Counted from the stretch's first letter, positions 47,569 to 60,314 are shown. The stretch: 64,000 bases of DNA from Gyromitra esculenta (GCA_038503075.1 JBCAML010000022.1:496001-560000); one strand, 5' to 3'. Program-made: numbers and translations. Notes: a model not told the origin generated them from the sequence alone.

Positions 47569-50500
47569 ATGTTTTCTTCTTCCTATCCACGGAGGAATTC
47601 TCTTAGCTCAACTTCAGGTACTCGATCACCACTAGAAAATTCTCACTCGCAATCGCAAAGGCAACAGAAAAATCGTGAAGGTGACCTGGAATCTGGAGCC
47701 AGCCGTCCTCATCTACGACGTGCGTTTCATTCAGATGCTATCCCAACTTCGAAATCGCCACCATCCCCGCCAACTCCCATAGGCAAGCAGAATGCCCGTT
47801 CATTCTTCCATAGCTCTTATCATGACTCACAAAATGGTTGGTGTCATTTTATCCCTACTAAAGAAATCTTGCTCACGAAACGTCCCCAAAACAGGTCCTG
47901 ATAGACATTTATGGCCCCAATATTCATCGTCGGGTGTTAGGGACCACACAGCCGAGCTTGCAAATCTAGTTCTCTCCGATGTCAGTTCCATTCACAGCGG
48001 TACACCCCCTGGTGCCATCACATCGTCCTACTTAAATCACAATTTCGAGCATGGGTTCTTGGATAGTAGTTTAAGCAGGACGACTGGTCGTCCTTTTCTC
48101 CCTGGGGGAAGCACAAATGCTATCAGCGAAGTGTCAGAGCCTACGACGCCAGACGAGTCAACTAGTGTGGTAAGAGGGAGATCATATTTAACACATCTTT
48201 TCCGGAATTCGCCACCCAAAGCAGAGCCTGAAGCAAAAAATGATTTCAATTCTTTACATGGAAAAACGGACGTGGATAGCATTAGTAGTGATCCATCGCC
48301 GTTTAATGAGCAATCTTCTCTTCTTCCAAAGGCACACCCTAAAAATGACCGAAGGAGAGGGTATGATACAATCTCCCAGGGTGACGAGGACATTGAGTCA
48401 CAGCATGGTTTTAGATCCGTGCCGATAATCAATATCAAAAAATCTGTAACCTGGCCAAAGGAGGAGGGTTTAAACGCTATGAAAAATGCGATTCACAATA
48501 AAATATGGAATACAAAAGATATTTGGGAGAAGGGGGTAGTTCAAACAGCAAGCTATCTCCCAGCAGTATTCCTGGGACTACTTCTCAATATTCTGGATGG
48601 TTTATCATACGGTATGAGTGGATTCTTAACCACATTCATAAGCTTACAAACTGATGGCAATGCAGGGATGATTTTGTTTCCACTTGGTCATGATGTTTTC
48701 AATAACCTTGGCCCTGATGGTCTTTCCATCTTTTATGTGAGCTGTATAGTATCCCAACTTGTTTACTCATGTGGAGGAAGCGTTTTCAAGGGCGGTATTG
48801 GCTCAGAAATGGTGAGTATTTTTTTATTTTAAAAACCATTTACCGATATGAAACCCCAATGTATTTATCTTATTGGTTGGTTATTTATGTTTGGTTGAGA
48901 GCGAACTAACTCAGAATAGATCGAGGTGGTGCCTTTCTTTCACAAGATGGCCATCACGATTCTCGGGCGGGTTGGTGAAGACAACCCCAAGAGTGTTCTA
49001 GCAACGACAGTTGTATCATATGCCCTCAGCTCAATTCTCACTGGTGCAGTGTTCTTTGGTCTTGGCTCCATGAGGCTTGGTCCATTAATTGGATTTTTCC
49101 CGAGACATATTCTAGTCGGATGTATAGGCGGTGTTGGATGGTTTCTTATGGCAACAGGCCTTGAGGTTTCCGCTAGGCTCGAGGGTAATCTAAATTACGA
49201 CTTACCAACTTTACATCAGCTTGTAGATCCCTCAACATTTGCTCTCTGGATTGTGCCTTTGTTGCTGGCCATATTCTTGATATTTTGTCAGAAATTTATC
49301 AAGTGGCCGTTATTTGTACCTTTGTATTTCGTTTGCATTCCAGCGCTCTTTTTTATAGTTGTCGCGGCAGTTCCACGACTTGATATCAGTACCGTAAGAG
49401 AACACGGGTGGTTATTTGATGCCCCAGCTGATGATGTACCATTTTGGCATTTTTACACTCTCTATGGTATGCTAAGCGGTCTCTTTCATTTCTTTCTACA
49501 TGAATGTTTGCAAAATGACTGACTAATCTTACTCTTCCTGCAGATTTCAAGGAAGTGGATTGGCGAGCACTACTTAGCACCGTACCAGCAATGTTTGCTT
49601 TGACGTTCTTTGGAATATTACATGTCCCAATCAATGTTCCAGCCCTAGGAGTTTCAACGGGAGAAGATAACGTGGATGTTGACAGAGAACTTATCGCACA
49701 CGGGATATCTAATGCGCTTTCCGGGCTTATGGGAAGCATTCAAAATTATCTTGTCTATACCAACAGTATCTTGTTCATTCGGAGTGGAGGCGATAGCAGG
49801 GTTGCTGGGATCATGCTCGCCTTTGGAACGGCAGGGATCATGATGATGGGACCTGCAGTTATCGGGTACATACCAATCATGGTTGTTGGGGCACTTATTT
49901 TCTTGCTTGGGATTGAGCTGTTGCGAGAAGCACTCTATGATACATGGGGCAAATTATCTAAGCTCGAATATTTTACGGTGTGTACGGCACTTTCAGTTTT
50001 TGGTATTCGTCACTTATTTCACTGTCTGAGCATTCACTGATGATCTAGATTTGCATAATTGTTGTCACCATGGGTGCATGGGATTTCGTCATCGGGATCG
50101 TCATCGGGATCGTTCTTGCATGCATGTCTTTTGTCGTACAGGCAGCCCAAAAGTCTGCGATCCGTGCCTCTTACTCTGGAGTTTTCGCTCGATCAACTGT
50201 TCGACGTCATCCCGTTCAACAAAGATTTTTACGTGAAGTGGGACGCCAAATTCAGATATACAAACTTGCTGGATATATTTTCTTTGGAACAATTTCTTCC
50301 GTAGAGAGCACAATACGGAGCCTCCTCCAAGAGCAAAATTTTGATGCTCAGCCTATAAGATATCTCATTATTGATGTTGGAAATGTAACCGGAATAGATT
50401 TTTCGGCAGCCGAGGCGTTTACCCGAATGCGAAGGCTTTTGGCAATTAGGGGTGTCGAAATGATTTTGTCCGGGGCAAAGCCGGACGATGAGGTTGGAAG

Positions 50501-51580
50501 GGGGCTGAGGGCTGTGGGGCTGTGGGGCGACAACGATAAAGTGCAGGTGTTCGAAGACTTGAACGCAGCGCTTGAGGCGTGTGAAAATGAATTCTTGGCT
50601 GCGCTCTATCGGCACCGCGATGAGGTTTCTAGGCCAAAGAATGTTGATGAAACGCTTCATCTTGGTGGGTTAATACCCTTAATAAGATAGTAAGTTACTG
50701 ATAATGATAACGACGTAGATGTTCCGAAAGCAAAATCTAGCCCCAGTATGGTTTCGGTGGATTCGACATTTAACTCGCCACGGCGGAACCTTGTGCATCA
50801 GGCAGCGAAGTCAACTCTACAAGACGAAGAAGCTGTTCAGCCGTCAAAATGGCAGAGTTTTAAGCAACCCCTACCATTGATTTTACAAATATTTTCGGAG
50901 ATGACAGACAAGAACGAGGACTTCTGGTTTAAGGCGATACCATTCTTCGAAAGGAGAGAATATCCTCAGGGTGCAGTTCTCTTTCAGAGAGGGGTTAGTT
51001 AATGTCGTACCTGCATAGGATGAAAAGATTGACACTAAAATTTGCAGGACAACTCGGACGAATTCTATTTGGTTGAGGAGGGTATATTCGTTGCTGAGTA
51101 CGACCTTGAACAGGGTAAATTTTCTGAGAGTATTGTAGCTGGTAAACCTTCCTTAAGATATCAGTCGATGAACAAGAGATTTTAATGGTAAATAGGAACA
51201 ACTTGCGGGGAATTACCATTCTTTTCAGAAACACTTCGAACGGCGAATGTATACGCAGAGAAATATACCGTTGCGTGGGTGCTGAGTCAGGAAAACTGGC
51301 AATTACTACAAGATAAACAGCCAGATATAGCCAAAGAGTTATTGAAGCTCTCGCTAAAGCTCACGAGCGAGCGTATGGGAGCTATTACAAGGTAATATAC
51401 ACCTATTATCTATTATCCTCTCGTTCGTTGTTGAATCACCGTTCGCCATCATACATGTTGCTCCTATACACTTTTCGTATACCCAATGCCATGTAACATT
51501 TGGATTATTATCACATGACTCAAAATAAGCTAACGATGCAAAACCCCGCTCCACAGCTATGTTTTGACGAGTGCTGGATA
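47569..51580 (+). CDS. SulP-STAS-cNMP transporter, VSB1 (YGR125W)-like
   Basis: Nine exons: 47569-47836, 47895-48811, 48920-49466, 49544-49977, 50049-50664, 50719-50993, 51048-51114, 51196-51391 and 51556-51580; 1114 residues. A disordered N terminus (about 1-260) precedes a SulP/SLC26 membrane domain (about 270-760) with [48 protein letters not shown] and [25 protein letters not shown] domain follows (about 800-920; [20 protein letters not shown]), then a cyclic-nucleotide-binding-like domain (about 985-1090; [34 protein letters not shown]). This order is that of yeast Vsb1, a vacuolar membrane protein needed to store basic amino acids. Substrate is an inference. The last exon is 25 nt after a long 164-bp intron; it restores the family end YVLTSAG. 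Confidence 0.88.
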
Positions 51581-52243
51581 ATGGAAATACATGCCTTGGA
51601 AACGGATGACCGCATCAGGATTTTAGGATTTTCGATCCAAGGATTCTCAGTGGTATTAGCCAGAGGGGGGAAGTGGTGTGTAGCAGGAGGATCAACAATC
51701 CAGACGGGAATGAACCCAGAAGATTTTTCTTTGAGCTTTTTCTTTATTAATCGGGGTACATGGAAGCATATCACTTTTTCATAGCGGGTTCATATCACAA
51801 ACCAAAATTTCATTATGGCATGTATTCTGCTGGGCTGCAGGTTATCATAGTTTGTACTATAATCAGGGCCCGTAAGTATGTTACCTAGCTGAACAATAAA
51901 CCGTGGCCTGTGAGTTCATCCATGAGCTGGGAACAAGATAGAGAAAGTTCTATTACCTTCTCAGTTACCCATAGAGAATGCTGCACCTAAATTTGTAGAA
52001 TCCTTGGAGCTTACCTGTACAGCTGTTGCCTGGGTGATCTCGCAAGCCAAGTGGAAATCAAATACTGAATTGATAAGGTGATGGAGTAATGGAGCCAGCC
52101 ACGGAGGCTCGTAGCTACCAAAGTCCGAAATGAACTTTTGAGGTAACAAAAAACCAACAACACACCAAATTGCTAGTCAACCAGCAAAATTAATTCTTAT
52201 TACCGTCGCCAAAAATCGAATAAAATAACTTCACATTACCCAA
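51581..52243. other. VSB1-like 3' flank
   Basis: No gene. AT-rich. Ends at the first of several MITEs. Confidence 0.35.
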
Positions 52244-52431
52244 TACAGTACAATCACCCTATAAGAATACGGTTGGTTCCGAAAATCATATTCTTATAAA
52301 AGAGTTATTCTTATATGAAAAGCAGGCCACACTCAAATTTACCCCTGTCAGGACCGGATTCAGCATTCTTATAAGGCGAGTATTCTTATAGTTAGTATTC
52401 TTATAAGGCGATTGTACTGTACTATTTAGAT
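52244..52431. mobile_element. MITE, TIR TACAGTACAATC
   Basis: Left TACAGTACAATCACCCTATA, right TATAAGGCGATTGTACTGTA. The motif ATTCTTATA recurs inside. 188 bp; TA ends. Confidence 0.82.
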
Positions 52432-52556
52432 CTTAGGAATTAAATACATTTGTAATTGTAAGAAAAGTCTTAAAGTTTTAGGATTAGGGCACCAACGGGA
52501 CTTTTTTGTTTTTTTGTTTTACTCATTAATTGCAACCAGCACTCGAGTTATGACAA

Positions 52557-52716
52557 TACAGTCGAACCTTGACATAAAGAACCTCGATATAATGGAAATT
52601 TGTAGTAACGGACGGAAGTTGGGTACACCTTTGAGTTCCTAGCACTACCCAAAATTTGCTATAACGAACAAAGCCCCACGAATTATGCACGTCTCTTATA
52701 ACAAGGTGCGACTATA
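52557..52716. mobile_element. Tigger/pogo-like MITE
   Basis: Left end TACAGTCGAACCTTGACATA, right end TTATAACAAGGTGCGACTATA. The CAGTCGAACCT...GATATAA start closely resembles termini of Tigger/pogo elements. 160 bp, no ORF. Confidence 0.7.
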
Positions 52717-53508
52717 CAGCCAAAACCATCGTCCAATCTCTTCCCTCATGACCTTCATCTTGGCCTCATAGTCTGAAGCCCTCCGTTTCCCAGAACAAAA
52801 CAATAAACACGATAAATCAAACTCAGCAACTAGGTAGCGCGCGGGGACTCAAATGGAAAGCCTCCTTATGTAATACCTAGAGGTAGTGTTTTTTTCCACA
52901 AACTATTTTATAAAGCCATGCTATTCTAAGAAATGAATAATTTAGGAGCTCTTGCCTGGCTCTGCTAGCCATGGTGCTAATACATTGCCACTGCGAATAG
53001 CGGTTGTTGGTGTTGACTGAAAACTGAAAAACTATGGTGTTTGCTTAGCGGGAGAAATCACGTATGTAAGTAGCAACCAAACCTAACTACCAAAGCTAAG
53101 GAGAACTACCGGGAATATTAATATTTTGTATTTTAAAAACAGAAAGATATAGTGTGTACAATGCTTATCTATGTAGATCATTACTTTGGCACGTTATAAC
53201 TACACCCACAACCAGCCAAATTGCTCAAGGAAAGATACAAGATCTACAATTATATTAATAAAGCTTTGTATATTGTTACAGGGTTCTACAAAATGTGGCT
53301 ATGATGGAATAAAACTCGGATTTTGGCTGTGAAAAGTGTAACTTGGAAGTGGAACGTTGAGTAAAATACCAAGAAGGCGACCGAATATATACGTCACCCA
53401 CCATTGTATTTTCTCTGCTTTAGTGGTAAATTTAAGGACTAATGCAAACTGAGTACATACGTTCAAAAAAAAGACTCTGCATTAGAAGCAGTAGCAACAG
53501 AGATGCCG
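52717..53508. other. Gene-free stretch between MITEs
   Basis: AT-rich; no gene or clear repeat seen. Confidence 0.35.
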
Positions 53509-53746
53509 TACTACGGATACCAGGGTAAGTCTGTGGACAAGTGGCGGTGCGAGTAAGGATGTTAGCTTTCTACACCTCAATAACTCCCTGGGAGATCTGA
53601 TAAAGGCCCTAATGAACCAAAAGTGCTACATATTAAGTATTAAAGAAAGTTAACTCACAAAAGGATGAAATCCGAACAAGCTTGAGTCACTTAGGAAAAG
53701 AGCTGCACCGCCACCTGTCCACAGACTTACCCTGGTATCCGTAGTA
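53509..53746. mobile_element. MITE, GGTGGCGGTGC family
   Basis: Left TACTACGGATACCAGGGTAA, right TTACCCTGGTATCCGTAGTA: perfect 20-bp ends. GGCGGTGC and GCACCGCC inside. 238 bp. Shares its right TA with the next element. Confidence 0.88.
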
Positions 53747-53997
53747 CAATCTCAGTTTATTCGGACGGCTGCCAAGAATCGTGGCTAGCGCCATAAACAA
53801 GAACTAATCCTTTTGGGGGAGTGATTGAGGTAAAGCACAGAGCTTTGATGTAAAAACCGGGCATGTCAAGGGGGATCAAGGCCAACACCAGAACACACAG
53901 ACTGCACATAAGCTAAATCGACATACTTTCCACCTAGAAATAGCGTAGTATCCGCAAGCCACCTGCTTGGCAGCCGTCCGAATAAACTGAGATTATA
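53745..53997. mobile_element. MITE, AATCTCAGTTTATTCGG, abutting
   Basis: Left TACAATCTCAGTTTATTCGG, right CCGAATAAACTGAGATTATA; arms of about 45 bp. 253 bp. Different family from the one it touches. Confidence 0.8.
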
Positions 53998-54109
53998 CGG
54001 TATATGGGCTGGAGGGCTCTTTGCGAATTTCTGTGGGTAGCTTAGCATGATCAACGTTCCACAGAGAGATTTGATTAGTCTACATTTATCCGTGCGTGCA
54101 CCATAGCTA

Positions 54110-54326
54110 TACAGAGGGTAACAGCCGGATGGCAGATACGGTCTGATGGCGGACAGGGGTACGAGACTATGGATAGGGTACTGATTTTCTCGATTTTTTT
54201 CGTAGCTTCCAAAAAATCCTGTACCTTTCTAATGGTCCTGTGCCCTCTCTATAGCCCTTGCCAAGTCCTTGCCAAGCACAAGTAGAGCTGACCCCTGTCC
54301 GCCATTAAGTAGCCGTTACCCTTGTA
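54110..54326. mobile_element. MITE, diverged relative of 38739
   Basis: Left TACAGAGGGTAACAGCCGGA, right GCCGTTACCCTTGTA; inner CTGATGGCGGACAGGGGT pairs with ACCCCTGTCCGCCATTAAG. 217 bp. Confidence 0.68.
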
Positions 54327-56010
54327 GTCTTAATTAGTACATGAATATTCTTTTCGATTTTTCGCGATGATAATAGTAATTAATAACGGTAGTTGAACGG
54401 CAATCTGGTGTGGTGTTGCTGTTGGTTGTTGCTACCATCGAAACCCCAAATGTTCACATCGGACTTTGGTAGCTATGAACCGCCGTAGCCAGCACCTTTT
54501 TGGAAAGTCCGCCGCTCACATTGATGCAGATCGCCGGTAGTTGACCAGAGAGAGGATGTGCTCCATTACTTTATTCCCTAAATATTTATACTTTAACCTT
54601 TTGGGCAATTTACGAGACTTTGGCCCATGGAGAGTCTCCGCGATCGCAACGGGTGCTAGCGAGGAACAGTCAAGATAGTACGTCTGTGCTTTAACGGTCC
54701 TGCGGCGGCTCATAACCGAGCGTGGGCATGGGAAATTGGGGGATAGAGGTCCTCAGTGCATAGAACGGTACATGGATTGCTCAGGGTTAGACTGGGCCGC
54801 TTGAAATTTTGACCAAAAAAAACGAAACAAGGTATCCAAATATGGTAAGTGTGCAGTGCCCGCAAGATATACCTGCACCCATACATACCGTCAACCATCG
54901 CTAGAACACCATAGGTACATCAGCATGCATCTTGGAGGTTGGAGATACCAATAAAGAGTTTTAAAAACCTGCTTTGAAGGCGGATGAGATGTGTAACCCA
55001 AATGCGTTTCCTTGCATATGGACTTTTACATTTGGCGTTTCCTTATTATTGCTTTTTATGCGCGTCTGCCTCAGTCATGTGGTTTAGCGTTCTCAAAATA
55101 GGGAGAGAATAGTTCTTTTGTCTGGTTCATTTGGTTTATGCGTAAGGCCAGAAAGTACCCCTGAGAGGGGTAGCGATTGAACCACCTTGATAAGGCTAGC
55201 CATCAGACCAATGCGGTTGGACCGGAAAAACCCTGACCTTAGTCAATAAAAATATGTCTTGGCGGAAGCAAAACACTGCAATCTAATATCCATCCTAAAA
55301 CACGAGATTTTGTGGTGTGCGTGAGCAGGTGTGGGTGGACCGATGAGCACGCGAGAGGAGAGCATCCGACCACCAAACAAAGCTTAGGGAACACAATCAA
55401 GGAGATGAAACGAAGTCATGCGATCAGAGAATATGGTCCAAGGAATGTAAGCAGACTGGAAGATAAGACTTTAGGGGAAAGAGATACGACGAACAGAGCT
55501 TGCCAATTCCGTGCGCTGGCGAGTACAAAATATTCTTCATCTCATGCTCCCGTTGGGCAATCTCTTAGGGGTTGGCTTTGGACGACCGAGCACCCTATGC
55601 AATATTATTTGAGACGGTGGGCTAACGGCATCAGAGCAGCAGATGGACTGTGGAAGGGACTAAGTGAGTGTCGCAAGGGCTGGACCAGATCGTAGGATGG
55701 ATGGCTGGGTTATCGCCAATGGCCAGGGGCCCTGCTTGCCCTGAAACTTCGCCCTCTCCTGTGATCCCCCCTCCTTTACTATTTTTCTGTACACCTCTGC
55801 CTCTGCCTCTTCCTCTCCCCTTCTTCCTCTCCCCCCTCATCATCTTACCAACTCTTTTGCCCACTCTTCTTCCCATTAAAAACTAAGCCTCGCCTACAAC
55901 CACTTCTTTCACTTGCTTTCGCTGCTCGTGTTCTCTGCTACCTTCTACAGGAGCAATAGATATATAACAGATACTTTGAAATATCACAAACGCTTCGTAT
56001 TCCACTCGAG
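54327..56010. other. Gene-free region upstream of MEU6-like gene
   Basis: No gene recognised. C/T-rich block at 55740-55880 is probably the leader of the gene at 56011. Confidence 0.35.
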
Positions 56011-58010
56011 ATGTCTGATTTAGTAAAGCCTGAGGAGAAGCCTATCGGTCTTGAGCCACCAAAGGCAACCGAGGAAGTTCCTACCACCTCAGCGACAGCT
56101 CCAGCCGTCGTGACAGATGAGGTCACTCCAGTAGATGCCGATAAGGCTGCCGAGGAGACAGCTTCTGACGAGAAGAAAGACGAAAAACCCGAGCTTAAGG
56201 AAATAACTCATGGGACTCTTTCGAAAGCTCATGGTGGACTTCTTGCGTAAGTTGTTCGAAAGGTTTCACTTTGTTGAAGAGTTTGGGCTAATACATATTT
56301 ATAGGCTTTTTAAGCAAAAGCGATTCTTTTACTTTCAGGACGAGCCCATCCCTGAGGATAAGCTGGAGACTTATCTTCGCAAGGATACTGCATCCAGATC
56401 CACCGCTGCTTATGCTAGTCAGACTGGTAAAGGATTACTCCTCTACTCTAAAGCTGAAGGCCAGAAAGTTCCCCACGGAATTATTAAATTGGTAAGCATA
56501 TGGTCAATCCCTAAGAAGATCATCCCACTCAATGTTAATTTTCATAGGCCGACGTTACGGACGTAGTCTCTACTGGAAACAACAAGTTCATCCTGAAACT
56601 CGTTTCGAATGAACTTCATTTAGAATCTCCTGAACGTGACAGCTGGGTCTTCACTCTCAACCATAAAATCGCTGAAGCCAAGCTTATTGTTGACGATATC
56701 ACCAACTCTGAGGGATATAAGGCTTCTTACGAGAAGCTAAGTAAGGGTTCCCCTAAGACTACCATGGCTTAAGGCCTTGCTAATTAAGATCCAAACAGCT
56801 AAACCTACTACTACTACGACCGCTGCTAAGGAACAAGAATCAGAAGATGTCGCGGCTAGGCTTGAGGGGGTTGACATTGTTTCTACAAGCGGTGCCGAAG
56901 AGGAAGCTGCTCCTAAGCGCTCCCCATCAAAGAAGAACAAGAAGACACCCCGCTTTCCATTCCTAGACAAGAAAAAGAAACCTGAAGAAAAGAAGGAGGA
57001 GTCAAGCGAGAAAAAAGATGAAGAGCCTAAAGATGATGCCAAGCCCATCGAATCTGACGATGCCCCTGTTGTCAGTGCTGAAGGTATGTTAATTAGTTGT
57101 TGTCTTTCTGTGTGTGCTATCACTAATAGTGATTTAGGCTCAGCTCATGTGTTTGCCGAAGTTAAAGAAACACCTGATACAGATAGCGCAGAGAAGACCG
57201 CTGAGCCCGCCACAACCTCGAAAACTGCCAAGAGGGGTTCTATCTTTGGTTTCCATGGGGGGAAGAAAGCCAAGGAAGTCGTAGAGGAGAAAAAAGAGGA
57301 TGTTAAGAGCGAAACTACCGAGTCCTCCGAAGTTGTTGCTACAGAAGCCAAACCGGTAGACGCTTCTGCTGAAACACATGCTGCAGAGAAAATGGTAGCT
57401 TCATCCCCTCCCGAGCCGGGCTTCTTCGGTCGTTTTGGCAAGAAGGAAAAGATCACTGCTGCTAAGACCTCGGAAAAGGTACTACATTATTCATCCCCCC
57501 TCAATTTTGTTATTCTAACATTCCTAGGAGACGGACATAAAGCCTGTCGAGCCTACTGAAACCCCTGACGAGCCTACTGAAGCCACCCTCACAGTCGCAG
57601 AAGATTCTCCAGTGATCGAGTCTACCAGCCCTGCTACCAGTCCTAAAGAACAGAGGCGAAAGTCGTTCTTCTCTTTTAACAAGAAGGATAAAAAGCCGGA
57701 AGAAGTTAGGTCTGATTCTGAAGATGCTGAGCCAGCCCAGAAATCGGGTGCCACTTCGCCAACCTCTAGGCCAAGCTTATTGACTGGCTTGATGCGCAGA
57801 ACAAGCAAGGCATCAAAGAGTGTTGGGAAAGACGCCGAGAGTAAGGAAGTTGCTGCTCCTGAGACTGTTGGTGAAGAACCTGCATCTATTTCTGCCACAG
57901 GTGAAGCACCTGAGACAGTCGGTGCCCCTACCGAGATAGTTGCTGTTGTTACTGGAGATGCTGTTCCAGAGGTTGTTGTTGGCCAGGCCCCTGTTCAGAC
58001 TACGACTTAA
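56011..58010 (+). CDS. MEU6-type PH-domain protein
   Basis: Six exons: 56011-56246, 56305-56491, 56548-56740, 56799-57083, 57138-57478 and 57528-58010; 574 residues. The first three exons code an acidic start, then a pleckstrin-homology domain (about 75-205): LFKQKRFFYFQDEPIPEDKL, GLLLYSKAEGQKVPHGIIKL, NNKFILKLVSNELHLESPER and WVFTLNHKIAEAKL. This matches the fungal PH family named after fission yeast Meu6 (meiotic expression up-regulated). The rest is low-complexity, rich in K, E, S and P, with repeats of FPFLDKKKK, SIFGFHGGKK, GFFGRFGKKE and SFFSFNKKDKK, which look like repeated F-rich basic motifs. The likely site is a membrane or the cell cortex; no enzymatic residues. The fourth intron (57084-57137, 54 bp) is a multiple of three without stop. 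Confidence 0.82.
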
Positions 58011-58793
58011 GCCTCAATAAAAATAATAACTTTTTCCTGGATATGTCGGTATGAAAATTTCTTTGCTGTTTGTTTCTGGATTTAGCGCTCTCCGGATCCT
58101 GTATTTTCACTACCTAATCGGCAATTTTTTTTTGTTCATTTCTTGTTCACAATTTGATTGTTACTACTCGACGTTTTCTTTCGGGTTTCTGTTTTCTTTG
58201 GAAGTTTTCGTCCACAAGCCTCGAACCTCCGATCACCACGACCGCCTTCCCGGCCAAGTTTTCTGTAGTTGTTACAAACAGTACTTAATTTATACCCTAC
58301 CCGCGCCAATATTTGAACTGTATTGAAAGCCTATTGCACTTGCAACTCTAATACTTTTGTTTCAATGTTAATCATTTCTTCTCGAACACCTAATCACATT
58401 CTTATTTATTCATGAGCAATATCTCTATTAGTACTTAATAATTCGAAAACGTATGTTTTCAACACTAGTTATCGTAAGATAGTTTTGCATATCTGCTTGC
58501 AGGACAGCAAAATGTTATGGTGCGATAGTACAATCATCGCTATTGATTAATATCCTGATGAGCATTGTTCTACTTTACTTGTTATGTATAGCTTCTGGTA
58601 GAAGTCCGGTAGAAGAGTGAGGTAAGCGAACGCCCTAAGCTAGGTAAAGCAGTCAAAATCGCGGCCAATTTTTTTCGATGAACCTGTGAGGCCGGTAACA
58701 GCGTTAGATTCTAAGTTGTCGCAGCTATACGATAATTCTACAGAAGGCTGTAAGTGGCTGAAGCGATGAAATAGAGTGGAGAGTAAGTTAAAT
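58011..58793. other. 3' flank of MEU6-like gene
   Basis: T-rich 3' UTR-like sequence to about 58400. No gene. The 9-bp target duplication of the next element ends it. Confidence 0.4.
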
Positions 58794-59418
58794 GAGCAAA
58801 GGTGCGATCTACCCTGTATTCTCGATGTGCTTGCGGTCTACTCAGGGTTCAAAAAAAAGTTCAATCTACCCTTAAAATCATATTCCTGTGATAGCGACTA
58901 GGAAACCACAAGGGATTTCCTTCTATAAATTGAAGTACAACATGTGGAACTTAGCGAAGCCACTAAAACTGAATTTACATGCTGGAGCGAGCACAGACAC
59001 AGTTATGTGAATCAACAATTGCTCTGACAATCACACTCTTCATGAGCAGAAAATGCTGCCCATATACGAAAAGGACAATCTTTATCTGCGCAGATAGCAA
59101 CAACGCAGTTCTTCTGGGATTTTTGGAGCCGAATGGAAAAATTGGCGGAAACAGCCCAATCTGCAAGAGACTCTTTGGATTTTGCGTAGGTAGGAAATCT
59201 TTGGCCTTCAGGGATAGCCGTCATGTTACTAGTGATGGTCACAGCTCGACGTAGCTGCAAAGTGAGATGCAGTGGGTGAACGGTGATGAAAGATGTGGCT
59301 GGATGGTCACCGTCACCGTCATGGTGTCGGTAAAGGGTATGTAGATTGAACTTTTTTTTGAACCCGGGGTAGATCGCAGCCACACACCGAAGATACAGGG
59401 TAGATCGCACCTTTGCTC
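58794..59418. mobile_element. Mutator-like element (MULE), non-autonomous
   Basis: 625 bp with long TIRs (about 90-100 bp, starting GAGCAAAGGTGCGATCTACC at both ends), flanked by a perfect 9-bp direct repeat AAGTTAAAT (58785-58793, 59419-59427). A 9-bp duplication with long TIRs is the hallmark of Mutator elements. The interior encodes a fragment resembling a MULE DNA-binding domain. The complete transposase is absent, so it must have moved in trans. Confidence 0.88.
59012..59410 (-). pseudogene. Transposase N-terminal fragment (mudrA-like DNA-binding domain)
   Basis: 132 codons read on the minus strand, starting inside the right TIR. After TIR-derived sequence, the part GQRFPTYAKSKESLADWAV then KNCVVAICADKDCPFRIWA resembles the Mutator/FAR1 N-terminal zinc-binding region (G-x-x-F ... 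C-x4-C-P-F/W-R-I). It stops soon after the second cysteine, so the rest of the domain and the catalytic core are missing. Family call by eye only. Confidence 0.6.
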
Positions 59419-59427
59419 AAGTTAAAT

Positions 59428-60094
59428 GAATTGCAGTTATATTAGGGTTAGGTCACTGCCTTCACCATTTTCCTGTTTCAATCGTAGCCTGCAATATCTG
59501 ATTAACTTACCATTTTACTAAATCACTTTTAGCATATGGCATGGACGCCTTCACGGAGTTCTGGACAACCCCCTCATCCGGACAGTTCATGACTAATTAG
59601 TATTTGGTAAAGAATACCTACTAGCTTAGTGAACTCCGTGGGACACCGATTTAACACCGACTCACTCCTGCATCTATAAGAACGATGTACGAGTCCCGTA
59701 TCAGTTTCACTCCCTTTCCGATAATCTAGAACTGTGATGGCGGTTATTACTAGAAAGTTAGAGTAAATACTCTCATAGGGTCGTTAGTTACTTCCTTGGA
59801 TGTTTGTTTTGCTGTAGTAGGGGCAATCAGCAGGCATAGGATATCTTCGCAAGCGTTAATCAGGTAGTGATCTAAGATAATATATATACCCTGCTAGGCG
59901 AATCGGAACGCAAACACTACTTCTAATTGTGCCTCCAGGGAGTAACCTATATCCGCGGCTGTCTACGCACGAACAGTGAATCTACATGTACTTCTGCGAT
60001 GGGAAAAACAGCTTGCCTATAGGGTTTTTTGCGGGAGAGAAAGATATCGGTACTCTACAGCACAAGATAGCGAGGCGCAGCTGTTATCGATACA
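59428..60094. other. Gene-free stretch
   Basis: No gene or clear repeat seen. Confidence 0.35.
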
Positions 60095-60314
60095 TACCGT
60101 ATGTACTCTCGAAATACGGCTCAGCTATGCCCCGAGCTAAACCTAATATAGTACTGAAAAGAGCCATTCAGAGTCTCGCTTTCTACATGAGCCACGCAGT
60201 CTCACAGATTTGACAGAGTTGGTTGCAGGACGAAGCTATCTTCCGCCACATTTAGTACTATATTAGGTTTAGCTCGGGGCATAGCTGGGCCGTATTTCGA
60301 GAGTACATACGGTA
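60095..60314. mobile_element. MITE, TIR TACCGTATGTACTC
   Basis: Arms of about 65 bp, nearly identical: TACCGTATGTACTCTCGAAA left, TTTCGAGAGTACATACGGTA right. 220 bp, TA ends. The high arm identity suggests a young copy. Confidence 0.88.

Noticed and set aside
55150..55240. Possible tRNA on the minus strand
   Set aside because: A GGTTCAATC-like B box is present but there is no good A box or cloverleaf.
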